A DNA stretch of 64,000 nucleotides, taken from Pseudomonas oryzihabitans (GTDB lineage Bacteria; Pseudomonadota; Gammaproteobacteria; Pseudomonadales; Pseudomonadaceae). Where the stretch lies: contig NZ_CP021645.1 of NCBI RefSeq assembly GCF_006384975.1, forward strand, positions 124,001 to 188,000. The letters run 5' to 3'. Position 1 is the stretch's first letter, and each line of letters begins with the position of its first letter. The position numbers were made by a program, and so were the translations under genes. The notes under the pieces are model-generated. The model was given only the letters and a program-made list of their open reading frames with translations, was not told where the DNA came from and did not search any database. Of the stretch, positions 17,427 through 27,645 are shown one piece after another.

Positions 17427-20400
17427 CGCGCGGCGCTCCGCTGCAGCCGCCGGCCGAGCCGCTCGCCTAGGCTATCGAAGGCCAGGTAGATCACCGGGGT
17501 GGTGTAGAGCGTCAGCACCTGGCTGACCAGCAGTCCGCCGACGATCGCCAGCCCCAGCGGCCGGCGCAGCTCGGCGCCGGAACCGCCGGCGAACATCAGC
17601 GGCAGGGCGCCGAGCAGGGCGGCCATGGTAGTCATCAGGATGGGTCTCAGGCGTAGCAGGCAGGCGCGGTGGATGGCCTCCCGCGGTGCCAGGTGCAGCT
17701 GCTGGCGACCCTCCAGGGCGAAGTCCACCATCATGATGGCGTTCTTCTTGACGATACCGATCAGCAGGATCACCCCGATCAGGGCGATCAGGGTGAATTC
17801 GGTGCCGGTCAGCAAGAGCAGCAGCAGGGCGCCGATGGCCGCCGAGGGCAGGGTGGAGAGGATGGTCACCGGGTGGATGAAGCTCTCGTAGAGCACCCCG
17901 AGCACGATGTACATCACCACCACTGCGGCCAGGATCAGCCACAGGGTATTACCGGCCGCCTGCTGGAAGGCCTGGGCCGCGCCCTGGTATCTCAGGGTGA
18001 CGCTGCTCGGCGCCTGGGCCTCTTGCATGGCATGGGCGATGGCCTGCTGCGCCTGTTCCAGGGAATAGCCGTCGGCCAGGTTGAAGGACAGTGTCACCGC
18101 CGGGAACTGCCCCAGGCGCGTCAGGGACAGGGCGCCGGGTAGCTGCTCGATGCGGGCGATATCGGTGAGGCGTACCAGGCCCTTGGCGGCGTTGCTGGTG
18201 CTGCTGGTCGTCGAGCCGCTGTTCGTTGTACTGGCGCTGGTGCTGGTGCTAGCGGTCGAGGTCGTCGCGGGCGTCAGGTAGATGTTGCCGAAGTCCGCCG
18301 GGGACTGCTGGAAGGTGCCCGGCACCTGCAAGACCACCCGGTACTGGTTGGCCTGGGTGAAGATGGTGGAGATCAGCCGTTGGCCGAAGGCGTTGTACAG
18401 CGCCGTGTCCACGTCGGCGGCGGTGATGCCGAAACGGGCGGCGGCGGTGCGGTCCAGTTCCACCTGGGCGGTGAGGCCCTGGTCTTCCAGGTCGTCGAGC
18501 ACGTCGCGCAATTCCGGACGCGCCTGCAAAAGTGGCATCAGCCGTGGCAGCAGGGCGGCCAGTTGGGTGCCGTCGGCGTCGTCCAGGGTGAACTGGTACT
18601 GGCTGGGGGTGAGCTGGTCGTCCACCGTCAGGTCCTGGCTGGCCACCAGATTCAGGCGGATGCCGGCGACCCCCGCGGCGGCCTGCTCCAGGCGGCGGAT
18701 GATCGCCGGGGCGCGCTCGTTGCGCTTGTCGAAGGGCTTGAGCTGGATCTGCAGGCGGCCCTGGTTGAGGGTGGCGTTGGTGCCGTCGACGCCGATGCTG
18801 GAGGTGACCGTGGCCACCGCCGGGTCGGCCAGTACCTGCTGCACCAGCGCCTGCTGGCGGCGCGCCATGGCGTCGAAGGAGACGTCCTGGGAGGCACGGG
18901 TGAAGCCGACGAGCAGGCCGGTGTCCTCGTTGGGAAAGAAGCCCTTGGGCACCAGGACATAGAGCAGGGCGGTCAGTCCGACCGTGGCCGTGGCCACCAG
19001 CAGGGTCAGCCGCGGATGGTCCAGCACCACGCCGAGGGTGCGGTCGTAGCCGGCCACCAGGCGCTCGAACTGCCGTTCTCCCCAGCGCGCGAAACGCCCC
19101 TGGCGCTCCAACGGCACATGGTGCAGCAGCCGGCTACAGAGCATCGGGGTGAGCGTCAGGGAGACGAACATGGAGACCAGGATGGCCACCGCCAAGGTGA
19201 TGGCGAATTCGCGGAACAACCGGCCCACCACGTCGCCCATGAACAGCAGCGGGATCAGCACGGCGATCAGCGAGAAGGTCAGGGAGATGATGGTGAAGCC
19301 GATCTCCCGCGAACCGCGTAGCGCTGCCTGCAGCGGCGGCTCGCCGTCTTCCAGGTGGCGGGCGATGTTCTCCACCACCACGATGGCGTCGTCGATGACG
19401 AAGCCGGTGGCGATGGTCAGGGCCATCAGCGTCAGGTTGTTCAGCGAAAAGCCGGCCAGGTACATGACGCCGAAGGTGCCCACCAGCGACAGCGGTACCG
19501 CCAGGCTCGGGATCAGGGTGGCGGTGAGGTTGCGCAGGAACAGGAAGGTCACCAGCACCACCAGGGCGATGGACAGCACCAACTCGAACTGCACGTCTGA
19601 AAGCGAGGCGCGGATGGTCTGGGTGCGGTCGGCCAGCACCGTCAACTGCACGCTGTCCGGCAGGGCCGCCCGCAGCTTGGGTAGCTGCGCCTGGATGGCG
19701 TCGACCACGCCGATGACGTTGGCGCCCGGCTGGCGCTGGATGTTGATGACGATGGCCGGATGGCCGTTGGCGGTGGCCTGCAGGTAGGCGTTTTCCGGCG
19801 CCTCCGCGGTGGTGGCCACGTCCTTCAGGCGCAGGGCGGCGCCGTTCTCGTAGCTGAGCACCAGCTCGCCGTACTCGGCGGCGCTACGCAACTGGTCGTT
19901 GGCATCGATGGTGATGGAGTGGTTGGGGCCGTCGAAACCGCCCTTGGAGCCGTTGACGTTGGCCGCGTTGACCACCGTATAGACGTCTTCCAGGGTCAGG
20001 CCGTGGGCGGCCAGGGCCTTGGGATTGACGTCGATGCGCACCGCTGGCTGCTGGCCACCGGCCAGGGTCACCAGGCCGACCCCGGAGATCTGCGACAGCT
20101 TCAGCGCCAGGCGGGTGTTGACCAGATCCTGCACCTGGGTCAGCGGCAGGCTGTCCGAGGTGGCGGCCAGGGTCAGCAGCGGGGCGTCAGCCGGATTGAC
20201 CTTCTTGTAGGTGGGCGGATTGGGCAGGTCGTTCGGCAGGAAACTGTTGGCGGCGTTGATCGCGGCCTGCACCTCCTGCTCGGCGACGTCCAGCGACAGG
20301 CTGAGATCGAACTTCAGGGTGATGACCGAGGCGCCGGCCGAGCTGGTCGAGTACAGCTGCGCCAGACCGGCCATCTGCCCCAGCTGGCGCTCCAGCGGCG

Positions 20401-20593
20401 CGGTCACCGCGGTGGCCAGCACCTTGGCGCTGGCCCCGGGATAGAGGGTGTTGACCTGGATGATGGGATAGTCCACCTCCGGCAGCGCCGAGATGGGCAG
20501 CAGGCGATAGCCCAGGATGCCGGCGAACAGCACCGCCACCATCAGCAGCACCGTGGCCACCGGCCGCTGGATGAACAGCCGCGACGGATTCAT
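17423..20593 (-). CDS. muxB: RND multidrug efflux permease, MuxB/MdtB type
   Basis: 1056 aa RND permease with the same core motifs as its downstream partner ([53 protein letters not shown]). It carries an unusual low-complexity Ser/Thr run of about 30 residues (about 774-804, encoded near 18180-18275) in the second large periplasmic loop. This accounts for its extra length over MuxC. Overlaps both neighbours by 4 bp. Presence of two non-identical RND genes in tandem is the MdtBC/MuxBC signature. Confidence 0.92.
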   Translation of the reverse strand: MNPSRLFIQRPVATVLLMVAVLFAGILGYRLLPISALPEVDYPIIQVNTLYPGASAKVLATAVTAPLERQLGQMAGLAQLYSTSSAGASVITLKFDLSLSLDVAEQEVQAAINAANSFLPNDLPNPPTYKKVNPADAPLLTLAATSDSLPLTQVQDLVNTRLALKLSQISGVGLVTLAGGQQPAVRIDVNPKALAAHGLTLEDVYTVVNAANVNGSKGGFDGPNHSITIDANDQLRSAAEYGELVLSYENGAALRLKDVATTAEAPENAYLQATANGHPAIVINIQRQPGANVIGVVDAIQAQLPKLRAALPDSVQLTVLADRTQTIRASLSDVQFELVLSIALVVLVTFLFLRNLTATLIPSLAVPLSLVGTFGVMYLAGFSLNNLTLMALTIATGFVIDDAIVVVENIARHLEDGEPPLQAALRGSREIGFTIISLTFSLIAVLIPLLFMGDVVGRLFREFAITLAVAILVSMFVSLTLTPMLCSRLLHHVPLERQGRFARWGERQFERLVAGYDRTLGVVLDHPRLTLLVATATVGLTALLYVLVPKGFFPNEDTGLLVGFTRASQDVSFDAMARRQQALVQQVLADPAVATVTSSIGVDGTNATLNQGRLQIQLKPFDKRNERAPAIIRRLEQAAAGVAGIRLNLVASQDLTVDDQLTPSQYQFTLDDADGTQLAALLPRLMPLLQARPELRDVLDDLEDQGLTAQVELDRTAAARFGITAADVDTALYNAFGQRLISTIFTQANQYRVVLQVPGTFQQSPADFGNIYLTPATTSTASTSTSASTTNSGSTTSSTSNAAKGLVRLTDIARIEQLPGALSLTRLGQFPAVTLSFNLADGYSLEQAQQAIAHAMQEAQAPSSVTLRYQGAAQAFQQAAGNTLWLILAAVVVMYIVLGVLYESFIHPVTILSTLPSAAIGALLLLLLTGTEFTLIALIGVILLIGIVKKNAIMMVDFALEGRQQLHLAPREAIHRACLLRLRPILMTTMAALLGALPLMFAGGSGAELRRPLGLAIVGGLLVSQVLTLYTTPVIYLAFDSLGERLGRRLQRSAAR

Positions 20594-21774
20594 CGGCTGG
20601 CATCCGCCGCCGGCGTGGCTGCCACCCGGACCTGGGCGCCGTCGCGCAGATGGTCGATACCGCGGGTGACCACCCGCTCATCTCCCTTGAGTCCCTGGGT
20701 GACGGCCACCCGGTCGCCCAGCGCCGGGCCGGTGGTTATGCCGCGTCGCTCCACCTTGTCATCGGCCCCGACCACATAGACGAAGCTGCCGTCGCTGCCC
20801 AGTTGCACGGCGGCGGCGGGCACCACCACGGCGTCCTTGAGGGTGCCGGTCTGCAGGCGCACGTTGACGAACTGATTGGGATAGAGCTTCTCGTCCGGAT
20901 TGGCGAACACCGCCTTGAGCTTGATGCTGCCGGTGCTGGTGTCGATCTCGTTGCTGAGGTACTTCAGCGTGCCCTCGGCCAGGATGGTGTTGTCCAGTTG
21001 GCCGAGCGCGGTGACCGGCAGCGCCTGGCCCTGGCGCACCCGGGGCAGCAGACTGGCCAGATTCGCCTGGGGCAGGCTGAAGGTCACCGCGATGGGATCG
21101 GTCTGGGTGATGCTGACGATGCCGGTGGTGTCGCCGGCAGCCAGGTAGTTGCCCGGGTCCACCAGGCGCAAGCCGACATAGCCGTCCAGCGGCGCCGTGA
21201 TGCGGGCGTATTGCAGATTCAGCTGGGCGGCGGCGATCTGCGCCTGGTCGGCCTGCACCGCGCCCTGGTACTGGCCCACGGTGGCTACCTGGGTATCCAG
21301 CTCCTGCTTGGCCAGGGAGTCCTTGGCGAACAGCCTACGGTAGCGTTCCAGGGTCAACTGGGCGCTCTTGAGCTGCGCCTGGTTCTGCGCCAGGTCGCCG
21401 CGGTACTGATCGAGTGTGGCCTGGTAGGGGCGCGGATCGATCTGCGCCAACAGCTGGCCCTTCTTCACCCGCTGGCCTTCGGTGAAGAACACCTGCTCCA
21501 GCTGGCCGGCCACCCGGGTGGTCACCGTCACGCTGGCGTTGGCCACCACGGTCCCCAGGGCGGTGAGGATGACCGGCACGTCGGCATGCCCGGCCTGGCC
21601 CACCGCCACGGTGATCGGCTGCCCCTGTCCCGCCGCGCCACCCCAACCCCGACCGCCATGGCCACCATGCGCGGCCCTACCGGCGTCGGTCGAACGCTCA
21701 TGCAGCAGCAGCCCCAGCGCCAGGGCGGCACCGGCCAAGACAACAACGACGAGAATGCGGGATTTCCTGCTCAT
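20590..21774 (-). CDS. muxA: Membrane-fusion adaptor protein, MuxA/MdtA type
   Basis: 394 aa periplasmic adaptor linking the RND pumps to the outer-membrane channel. N-terminal signal/anchor (residues 5-25), His/Gly-rich linker (30-52), lipoyl-barrel halves around an alpha hairpin ([22 protein letters not shown]), beta-barrel, and a membrane-proximal domain ([20 protein letters not shown]). First gene of the operon muxA-muxB-muxC-opmB-kinase-regulator; the upstream 158 bp should hold its promoter. Confidence 0.92.
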   Translation of the reverse strand: MSRKSRILVVVVLAGAALALGLLLHERSTDAGRAAHGGHGGRGWGGAAGQGQPITVAVGQAGHADVPVILTALGTVVANASVTVTTRVAGQLEQVFFTEGQRVKKGQLLAQIDPRPYQATLDQYRGDLAQNQAQLKSAQLTLERYRRLFAKDSLAKQELDTQVATVGQYQGAVQADQAQIAAAQLNLQYARITAPLDGYVGLRLVDPGNYLAAGDTTGIVSITQTDPIAVTFSLPQANLASLLPRVRQGQALPVTALGQLDNTILAEGTLKYLSNEIDTSTGSIKLKAVFANPDEKLYPNQFVNVRLQTGTLKDAVVVPAAAVQLGSDGSFVYVVGADDKVERRGITTGPALGDRVAVTQGLKGDERVVTRGIDHLRDGAQVRVAATPAADASR

Positions 21775-21876
21775 GCCTGCCAGACCTGAATGAGATGTCG
21801 GTCAGACTGCGGAGCAAATGTGCAGAAAATATGGAAAGGGCGCTCAGCTGCGTGGGGCGCTGCAACCCCGGTCCGT

Positions 21877-21908
21877 GTAGGTTGCGGTTGAGCGCAGCGA
21901 AGCCCAAC
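21877..21908. repeat. Half copy of the GTAGGTTGGG palindromic repeat
   Basis: A degenerate left-half relative of the palindromic repeats at 26.6, 26.7 and 40.6 kb (GTAGGTTGCGGTTGAGCGCA, then GAAGCCCAACG). It lies in the short gap downstream of the GST gene, upstream of the efflux operon. Confidence 0.5.
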
Positions 21909-21932
21909 GGCCCCGCTGCTTTCTAGAAGGCG

Positions 21933-22766
21933 TCAATCCAGATCCGCCGCCGAAGGCCGCTCGGCCAGTTGCTCGCCCGGCTCGCCCCAGGTGCGATTGA
22001 CCCGCCGCCCGCGCTGCACCGCCGGCCGTGCGGCGATGGCCTTGGCCCAGCGCTGGACGTGCGCGTAGTCCTGCACGGAAAGGAATTCCGCGGCGTTGTA
22101 GAGCTGCCCCAGCACCAGGTTGCCGTACCAGCTCCAGATGGCGATATCGGCGATGCCGTATTCCTCGCCCGCCACGTAGGTCCGCTCCGCCAACAGCCGG
22201 TCGAGCACATCGAGTTGGCGCTTGGTTTCCATGGCGTAGCGATTGATGGGGTATTCGAGCTTTTCCGGCGCATAGGCATAGAAATGCCCGAAGCCGCCGC
22301 CGACGAAGGGCGCCGAGCCCATCTGCCAGAACAGCCAATTCAGCGTCTCGGTGCGGCCGGCGTGATCCTTGGGGATGAAGGCGCCGAAGCTGTCGGCGAG
22401 ATAGAGCAGGATGGCGCCGGACTCGAACACCCGCAGCGGCTCGGCACCGCGGCGATCCACCAGGGCGGGGATCTTGGAGTTCGGGTTGATCTCGACGAAG
22501 CCGCTGGAGAATTGCTCGCCTTCGCCGATGCGGATCAGCCAGGCATCGTACTCGGCGTCTTTATGCCCCAGCGCCAGCAATTCCTCCAGCAGGATGGTCA
22601 CCTTCATCCCGTTGGGCGTGCCTAGGGAATAGAGCTGGAAGGGATGTTCGCCCACCGGCAGGTCCTTGTCGTGGGTCGCACCGGCGATGGGCCGATTGAT
22701 GCTGGCGAAGTTGCCACCCGACGTGACGGGGGTCCAGACGCGGGGGGGAGTGTAGGAATCGCTCAT
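21933..22766 (-). CDS. yghU: Glutathione S-transferase / disulfide-bond reductase YghU
   Basis: 277 aa. The N-terminal extension YTPPRVWTPVTSGGNFASINRP is diagnostic of the YghU/YfcG (Nu-class) GSTs. A thioredoxin-fold GSH-binding domain follows (LYSLGTPNGMKVTILLEELLALG ... INPNSKIPALVDRRG ... RVFESGAILLYLAD) and an all-helical C-terminal domain. These enzymes reduce disulfides with two bound glutathione molecules. Transcribed leftward, 72 bp behind the AraC regulator, and perhaps under its control. Confidence 0.92.
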   Translation of the reverse strand: MSDSYTPPRVWTPVTSGGNFASINRPIAGATHDKDLPVGEHPFQLYSLGTPNGMKVTILLEELLALGHKDAEYDAWLIRIGEGEQFSSGFVEINPNSKIPALVDRRGAEPLRVFESGAILLYLADSFGAFIPKDHAGRTETLNWLFWQMGSAPFVGGGFGHFYAYAPEKLEYPINRYAMETKRQLDVLDRLLAERTYVAGEEYGIADIAIWSWYGNLVLGQLYNAAEFLSVQDYAHVQRWAKAIAARPAVQRGRRVNRTWGEPGEQLAERPSAADLD

Positions 22767-22838
22767 GGTGGCTCTGTCCTCGGTCGGTGAAGATCGGTAG
22801 TTCGATCATAACCGAACATTGTGTGCCTAGGGCTTGGT

Positions 22839-23741
22839 TCAAGCGTTCTGTTCGGTCAGCCGCTGCGCAGTCAGGCTCCGATACTGGCGTGGCGTCATGC
22901 CCTTGAGCTGATGGAAGCGCCGATTGAAGTTGGAGATATTGTTGAAGCCGGCCTCGAAGCAGATGTCGGTCACCGGCATGCGACTGTGGGACAGCATCTC
23001 GCAGGCCTTGCTGATGCGCAGGCTGTTGACGAATTCGACGAAGGTCCGGCCGGTTGCCTGGCGGAAGAAGCGCGAGAAGTAGGTAGTGGTCATCCCCAGG
23101 TGCTCGGCCACTTCCTCCTGGGTGAGATCGCGCTGGTAGTGATCGAAGATGAAATTCACCGTGCGGTTGGTGCGATCCACCGCCTGCTCACTGGCGGTAC
23201 CCGGCTCCACGGCGCCGGAGAGCAACTGGTAGCGCTCCGAGGTGGCCAGGGCCTCCATGAGCACCAGGAAATGGCCAAGACGGGTGGCACCCCCGCTGTC
23301 GGCGATCTGCTGCAGCAGCACCTCGGCCCGGGCGATCAGCTCGGGGTCCTGGAATTCGATCCCGTAGCGCGCCCGCTCCAGCAAGGGCGCCAGGCCATTG
23401 AGTTCGGGGAAGACGGCGGTGGCGTTGTCCACCGTTTCGTCGGTGAAATTGACCAGCATGTCACGCTTGGTCACCACCTCACCCTCGGCGATGCGGCTGA
23501 TCCAGTTGTGCGGCAGGTTCGGGCCGGTGAGGAACAGACTGCCGGGGTAGAAGTTGCCGATGTAGTCGCCAATGAAGGCGGTACCCGAGCTGGCTACCAG
23601 CAGGTGCAACTCGTACTCCTTGTGGAAGTGCCAGCGCACCAGCGGGCAGGGAAAGCCATGCTCCCGGTAGATCACCGAATGCCCGCTCAGGTCCTCCATC
23701 AACTCGTAGGAGGGATTGCTCTTGCGCAAGGACTGACTCAT
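22839..23741 (-). CDS. AraC-family transcriptional regulator
   Basis: 300 aa. N-terminal cupin sensor (residues 30-110: WHFHKEYELHLLVASSG, YPGSLFLTGPNLPHNWIS) and a C-terminal double helix-turn-helix (195-295) with TQEEVAEHLGMTTTYFSRFFRQATGRTFVEFVNSLRISKACEML and the second-helix signature ICFEAGFNNISNFNRRFHQLKGMTPRQYR. The HFHKEYE/PHNW pattern is common in regulators of sugar or carbohydrate uptake. The effector is unknown. Confidence 0.9.
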   Translation of the reverse strand: MSQSLRKSNPSYELMEDLSGHSVIYREHGFPCPLVRWHFHKEYELHLLVASSGTAFIGDYIGNFYPGSLFLTGPNLPHNWISRIAEGEVVTKRDMLVNFTDETVDNATAVFPELNGLAPLLERARYGIEFQDPELIARAEVLLQQIADSGGATRLGHFLVLMEALATSERYQLLSGAVEPGTASEQAVDRTNRTVNFIFDHYQRDLTQEEVAEHLGMTTTYFSRFFRQATGRTFVEFVNSLRISKACEMLSHSRMPVTDICFEAGFNNISNFNRRFHQLKGMTPRQYRSLTAQRLTEQNA

Positions 23742-23815
23742 GGGTCGACCCGCCGTTCTTGTTGGTCTCGATGCTGGTCCTGTTCGACGTCCAGTGCAAC
23801 CCAGGGTTCAAGGAT

Positions 23816-24910
23816 TCAGCCGGCGCGCAGGATCACCGCCGCCCTCAGCTTGCCGCGGCCGAAGCGACTCATCTTGTCGAACTCGGCGTGGGACACCGGG
23901 ATGTGCTGGCAATCCAGCTCGCGACGATGCTGGCTGTGGTCCACATCGGGATCGTGCAGGTAGACGAAATCCTCGTCGCAGTCGGTGACCAGTACCCAGT
24001 GCGGACCCTTGGCCTTGGTCAGGCGGAAGGAGCTGATCAGCACCAGCGGGAAGGCCCCTTCGGCGACCCAGGCCGCCACGTCCAGCCGAGTGCGATAGAG
24101 GCGTTCGATGGGCGACTGCTTGACCTCGGCGCTGAAGTCTTCGTGCACCAGGCGCATCACCTCCTTCTTCTCCTCGCTGCGCACGCCGTCGAGAAACAGC
24201 GGACCGCGGGTATTGACCTGCAGGGTCACCTGGAAGCCGCGCCGGTGGGCGGCCAGGGCCAGGCCATGGGGCCCGCAACCGCCATGGCCGGCGGTCATGA
24301 AGATGGTGGTCGCCTCGCGCCACAGCCGCAGCTCTTCGCGGCGCTCCAGCGGTCGACCGGGCTGGAGTGCGGCCATGGCCATCAGCAGGCTGGCCGGGCC
24401 GCAGGTGAAATCGGTGGTCTGGCGGTAGAAGGGCACCGGACGGGCCTGGCCCTCGCGTGGCTGGCGGATACGCTTTTCGAAGCGCAGCGCCTGGCTGTGG
24501 TCCTCGTAATAGTCCTCCACCGTGGCGAAGGGCAGGTAGCCGTTGCGTTCGTAGAGGGCGATGGCGGCGGCATTGTCCGGTCGTACCTCCAGCCGCAAAT
24601 AGGCGCAATCGCGCTCCACGGCCTCGGCTTCGGCGGCGTCCAGTAGGCGCTGGCCAAGGCGATGGCCGCGCGCGGCGGGGTCCACGGCGATGGAGTAGAG
24701 GCGGGCGAGGGAGGTGTTCTGGTGGAACAGCACCAGGGCATAGCCCGCTACGAGCTCCTCGCCTTCCGCCAGGATCAGGACGGCGTTCGCCCGGGTGAGC
24801 ATCCAGTGGAAATTGCGCCGGGAAAGACGGTCATAGCTGAAGCAGCGGGCTTCCAGATCGACCAGCGCCGCCAGATCGTCCAGCCCGGCGGGCCTGAGCG
24901 TGAAACTCAT
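23816..24910 (-). CDS. GNAT acetyltransferase fused to C39-like peptidase
   Basis: 364 aa fusion. Residues 1-150 are a RimI-like GNAT domain (LRPAGLDDLAALVDLEARCF, LYSIAVDPAARGHRLGQRLL as the acetyl-CoA P-loop, NAAAIALYERNGY). Residues about 158-364 are a papain/C39-like domain with Cys in TTDFTCGPASLLMAMAAL and His in KGPHWVLVTDCDEDFVYLHDP. Divergent from a RimK-like ATP-grasp ligase 139 bp away. Comparative work on amidoligase systems (Iyer, Aravind and colleagues) has linked such GNAT/peptidase proteins with RimK-type ligases; the substrate is not known. Confidence 0.85.
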   Translation of the reverse strand: MSFTLRPAGLDDLAALVDLEARCFSYDRLSRRNFHWMLTRANAVLILAEGEELVAGYALVLFHQNTSLARLYSIAVDPAARGHRLGQRLLDAAEAEAVERDCAYLRLEVRPDNAAAIALYERNGYLPFATVEDYYEDHSQALRFEKRIRQPREGQARPVPFYRQTTDFTCGPASLLMAMAALQPGRPLERREELRLWREATTIFMTAGHGGCGPHGLALAAHRRGFQVTLQVNTRGPLFLDGVRSEEKKEVMRLVHEDFSAEVKQSPIERLYRTRLDVAAWVAEGAFPLVLISSFRLTKAKGPHWVLVTDCDEDFVYLHDPDVDHSQHRRELDCQHIPVSHAEFDKMSRFGRGKLRAAVILRAG

Positions 24911-25049
24911 CGCGAAGGATTCTCCTGGAACGGAGCGGGCAGCCTGCCACGGTTAAGCATTGGTTAATAGCGCCCGCGTTACAACCCTTGGAGTGGTCCG
25001 ACAACATCCGGGTTTCCGTCGTGACCACATCCCGTATCGAGGAGGTCCA

Positions 25050-26543
25050 GTGAGCAAGCTGTATATCGTCGTGGAACGCAAGGAAGACTGGTCGTCCTAC
25101 TATCCCAGCGAAGATGTCATCACCGCCCAGGAGTACCTGGAGCAATCCAACGAACAGGACAACGGCAAGCGGGTGCAGGTGATCAACCTCTGCCGCAGCC
25201 AGAAATACCTCGGCCACGGCTACTACTGCTCGCTCTTGGCCGAAGCCCGTGGGCACAAGGTCATTCCCTCGGTGCGCACCATCAGCGAGCTGGCGCGCAA
25301 GTCGCTCTACGGCCTGGCGCTGGAGGATCTCGACAAGCTGCTGACCAAGGCCCTGGCCGGCCATCCCTATGGCAGCGCCGACGGCTTCACCCTCACGCTC
25401 TATTTCGGCACCACCGGCATCGAGCCCCTGCAGGATCTGGCGCGCCAACTGTTCGAAGCCTTTCCCTGCCCGCTGCTGCTGGTGGAATTCCGCCGCGACC
25501 GTGCCGGCTGGCACATCGGCGGGCTGAAGCTGGGCAGCATCCACAAGCTGCACGAGACCCAGGAAGACCTCTTCGCCAATGCCCTCGACCGCTTCAGCCG
25601 GCGCGTCTGGCTCAAGCCCGGGCGGCGCGAGAAGTACCGCTTCGACCTGGCCATCCTGCACGACCCCAAGGAAGCCTTCCCGCCGTCCGATGCCAAGGCG
25701 CTGAAGAATTTCGTGCGCGTCGGCAAGCACCTGGGGCTGGACGTCGAACTGATCGAGAAGAAGGACTATGCGCGGCTGGGCGAATTCGACGCCTTGTTCA
25801 TCCGCGAGACCACCGCCATCGACCACCACACCTATCGCTTCGCCAAGAAGGCCGAAAGCGAGGGCCTGGTGGTGATGGACGATCCGCGCTCCATCCTCAG
25901 ATGCACCAACAAGGTCTACCTGGCCGACCTGCTGCGCGCCCACAAGCTGGACATGCCGGCCACCGAGATCCTCTACAAGGACAATCCCGCCCAGCTCGAA
26001 GGCCTCGGCGAGCGCCTGGGCTTTCCGCTGGTACTGAAGATCCCCGATGGCTCCTTTTCCCGTGGCGTCATCAAGGTCGAAGACCCGGATCAGCTGCGCA
26101 AGGCCAGCGCCGAGTTGTTCGAGCGCTCGGTGCTGCTACTGGCCCAGGAATTCTTCTACACCGAATACGACTGGCGCATCGGCGTGTTGAACCAGGAGCC
26201 GATCTTCGCCTGCCAGTACTTCATGTCCAAGGGCCACTGGCAGATCTACGACCACAGCGCCAGCGCCACCGAGGTGAGCGGCGATTTCCGCACCCTGGCC
26301 GTGCAAGACGCGCCCCATGCGGTGGTGGAACTGGCGGTACGCACCGCAAACCTGATCGGCGACGGCCTCTATGGCGTCGACCTCAAGCAGGCAGGCGACA
26401 AGCTGGCGGTGATCGAGGTGAACGACAACCCCAACATCGACTGCGGCGTGGAAGACCTGGTGCTCAAGGACGATCTCTACGCCCTAGTGCTGGAGGAATT
26501 CATCCGGCGGTTGGAATCACAGCGCGGCGGACAGCCCTGGTAA
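25050..26543 (+). CDS. RimK-family ATP-grasp ligase with N-terminal extension
   Basis: 497 aa. The N-terminal roughly 170 residues form a RimK-like prefix domain (YIVVERKEDWSSYYPSEDVITAQEYL). An ATP-grasp core follows at about 290-490: PLVLKIPDGSFSRGVIKVED, the Mg-binding block AVIEVNDNPNIDCGVED, and LAQEFFYTEYDWRIGVLN. It should form amide bonds between a carboxylate and an amine, perhaps adding amino acids to a peptide or small acceptor. The GTG at 25050 is preferred because GGAGG lies 4 bases before it and homology begins there. Acts with the divergent GNAT-C39 protein, by inference. Confidence 0.87.
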   Translation: MSKLYIVVERKEDWSSYYPSEDVITAQEYLEQSNEQDNGKRVQVINLCRSQKYLGHGYYCSLLAEARGHKVIPSVRTISELARKSLYGLALEDLDKLLTKALAGHPYGSADGFTLTLYFGTTGIEPLQDLARQLFEAFPCPLLLVEFRRDRAGWHIGGLKLGSIHKLHETQEDLFANALDRFSRRVWLKPGRREKYRFDLAILHDPKEAFPPSDAKALKNFVRVGKHLGLDVELIEKKDYARLGEFDALFIRETTAIDHHTYRFAKKAESEGLVVMDDPRSILRCTNKVYLADLLRAHKLDMPATEILYKDNPAQLEGLGERLGFPLVLKIPDGSFSRGVIKVEDPDQLRKASAELFERSVLLLAQEFFYTEYDWRIGVLNQEPIFACQYFMSKGHWQIYDHSASATEVSGDFRTLAVQDAPHAVVELAVRTANLIGDGLYGVDLKQAGDKLAVIEVNDNPNIDCGVEDLVLKDDLYALVLEEFIRRLESQRGGQPW

Positions 26544-26564
26544 CGCGCCAGGGTCGCGAGAAAG

Positions 26565-26655
26565 GTAGGTTGGGCTGAGACGGCTCTGTCGTCGAAGCCC
26601 AACCTGAGGAGTCAGCGTCGTACCGTTGGGCTTCGCTGTGCTCAGCCCAACCTAC
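26565..26655. repeat. Intergenic palindromic repeat, copy A
   Basis: A 91-bp imperfect palindrome bounded by GTAGGTTGGGCTGAGACGG and its inverse (CTCAGCCCAACCTAC), with internal GAAGCCCAAC and GTTGGGCTTCG arms. Same family as copies at 26672 and 40572. Lies downstream of the RimK-like gene. Confidence 0.75.
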
Positions 26656-26671
26656 TGTGCCAGCCCTTGGC

Positions 26672-26765
26672 GTAGGTTGGGTTGAGACAACTCCACCGTC
26701 GAAGCCCAACAGGATGCGCTCAACCGTGGCACCGTTGGGCTTCGCATTCGCTCAACCCAACCTAC
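26672..26765. repeat. Intergenic palindromic repeat, copy B
   Basis: A 94-bp copy 16 bp after copy A in the same orientation: GTAGGTTGGGTTGAGAC at one end, CTCAACCCAACCTAC at the other. The tandem pair sits between convergent genes and could act as a bidirectional terminator or attenuator. Confidence 0.75.
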
Positions 26766-26791
26766 ACAGGTACATCAATACCCGAGGGCAC

Positions 26792-26989
26792 TCAGGCCCC
26801 GTGGCACTTCTTGAATTTCTTCTCGCTGCCGCATGGGCAGGGATCGTTGCGACCCACTTCCTTCAACGGGTTGCGCACCGGCTCCTGGGCATGGCCATGG
26901 TTGCAGTGCGGGCCGTGGACGTGGTGCGCATGACCATGGTCGTGATCATGATCATGGTTGCAGTCGGGGCCGTGGACATGTTGGTTCAT
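26792..26989 (-). CDS. Small SEC-C zinc-binding protein with His-rich N-terminus
   Basis: 65 aa. The C-terminus carries a complete SEC-C motif ([17 protein letters not shown]) that binds one zinc ion. The first 35 residues are a His/Asp-rich metal-binding tail with repeated HVHGP.CNH units (two CNH-containing copies). Possible metal buffer or SecA-like zinc-dependent binder; function unknown. Overlaps the lipoprotein gene by 4 bp (ATGA), so translationally coupled to it. Confidence 0.82.
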   Translation of the reverse strand: MNQHVHGPDCNHDHDHDHGHAHHVHGPHCNHGHAQEPVRNPLKEVGRNDPCPCGSEKKFKKCHGA

Positions 26990-27477
26990 CTAAGGACTCC
27001 AGTGGGAAGATGGGCGCCGGGGACGAATTGTCCCTGGCTGGAAAAATGAATACTGCGCCCGAACAGCCAACCGGTCTTCAGTTGGCCGCGCAGACGATAG
27101 GTAACCGGCTGATCGCGCTTTTCCAGCATGCGGCCCACGTCTTTCACGTAGCGCCACAGATTGGTCTGCACCGGTACCGCGAAGCTGGCGTGGCCATTGG
27201 CTGGCACCGACGACCCCAGATTGGCGATCCCCTGGGCCAGCAGCAGATCGTTCAAATAGACCGTGTAGGCCATTTTGCGGATGGGCAGGGCCCGATCGTT
27301 GGGATTCTCTATCCGGAAGTTAAGCACGAAGTCCTGGCTCCACAGCCGCGCGCGGATCAACTCCACGCCGGTCAGCTCGACCTGAGGTTCTTCGTAACTA
27401 TGCCTGCCAAAGGAACAGCCGCCGAGACCGGTCAGCAAAACGCTGAGTAGGGTAAGGATCAAGGCCTGGCGAAGCAT
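26986..27477 (-). CDS. LEA14/WHy-domain lipoprotein
   Basis: 163 aa. Signal peptide with lipobox (LLTGLGGC, Cys about residue 21). The mature domain ([45 protein letters not shown]) is the LEA type-2 / WHy fold, a stress-associated beta-sandwich. Outer-membrane anchoring is likely. Forms an operon with the SEC-C protein downstream. Confidence 0.83.
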   Translation of the reverse strand: MLRQALILTLLSVLLTGLGGCSFGRHSYEEPQVELTGVELIRARLWSQDFVLNFRIENPNDRALPIRKMAYTVYLNDLLLAQGIANLGSSVPANGHASFAVPVQTNLWRYVKDVGRMLEKRDQPVTYRLRGQLKTGWLFGRSIHFSSQGQFVPGAHLPTGVLR

Positions 27478-27645
27478 GCGGCACTCCTGTTTCTGTGCAG
27501 TTCAATAAGCACCGATTGCTGCCCAGTTCGGGGCCGCAGCGGCACAGGCTAACAAAAAAACGCCGGGTCCTGGCGACTGTACGGGCTGGACCGCCCGCGT
27601 CCGGCGTTGCATCCTGCGCATCTTGCCGTGACCGAGGAGGTCGTC

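Noticed and set aside
26565..26765. Tandem palindromic repeats considered as a CRISPR array
   Set aside because: Only two units, each about 90 bp and internally palindromic, no regular spacers, and a third copy lies far away beside dinG.
27502..27562. Minus-strand small peptide ending ACAAAAPNWAAIGAY
   Set aside because: No usable start codon close to the hydrophobic part and no ribosome-binding site; part of a longer shadow frame.
27541..27612. GC-rich inverted repeat with a T7 tract on the minus strand as a terminator
   Set aside because: The stem is 8 bp with a loop above 30 bases, and the upstream minus-strand sequence is antisense to a plus-strand gene, so no transcript is obvious.
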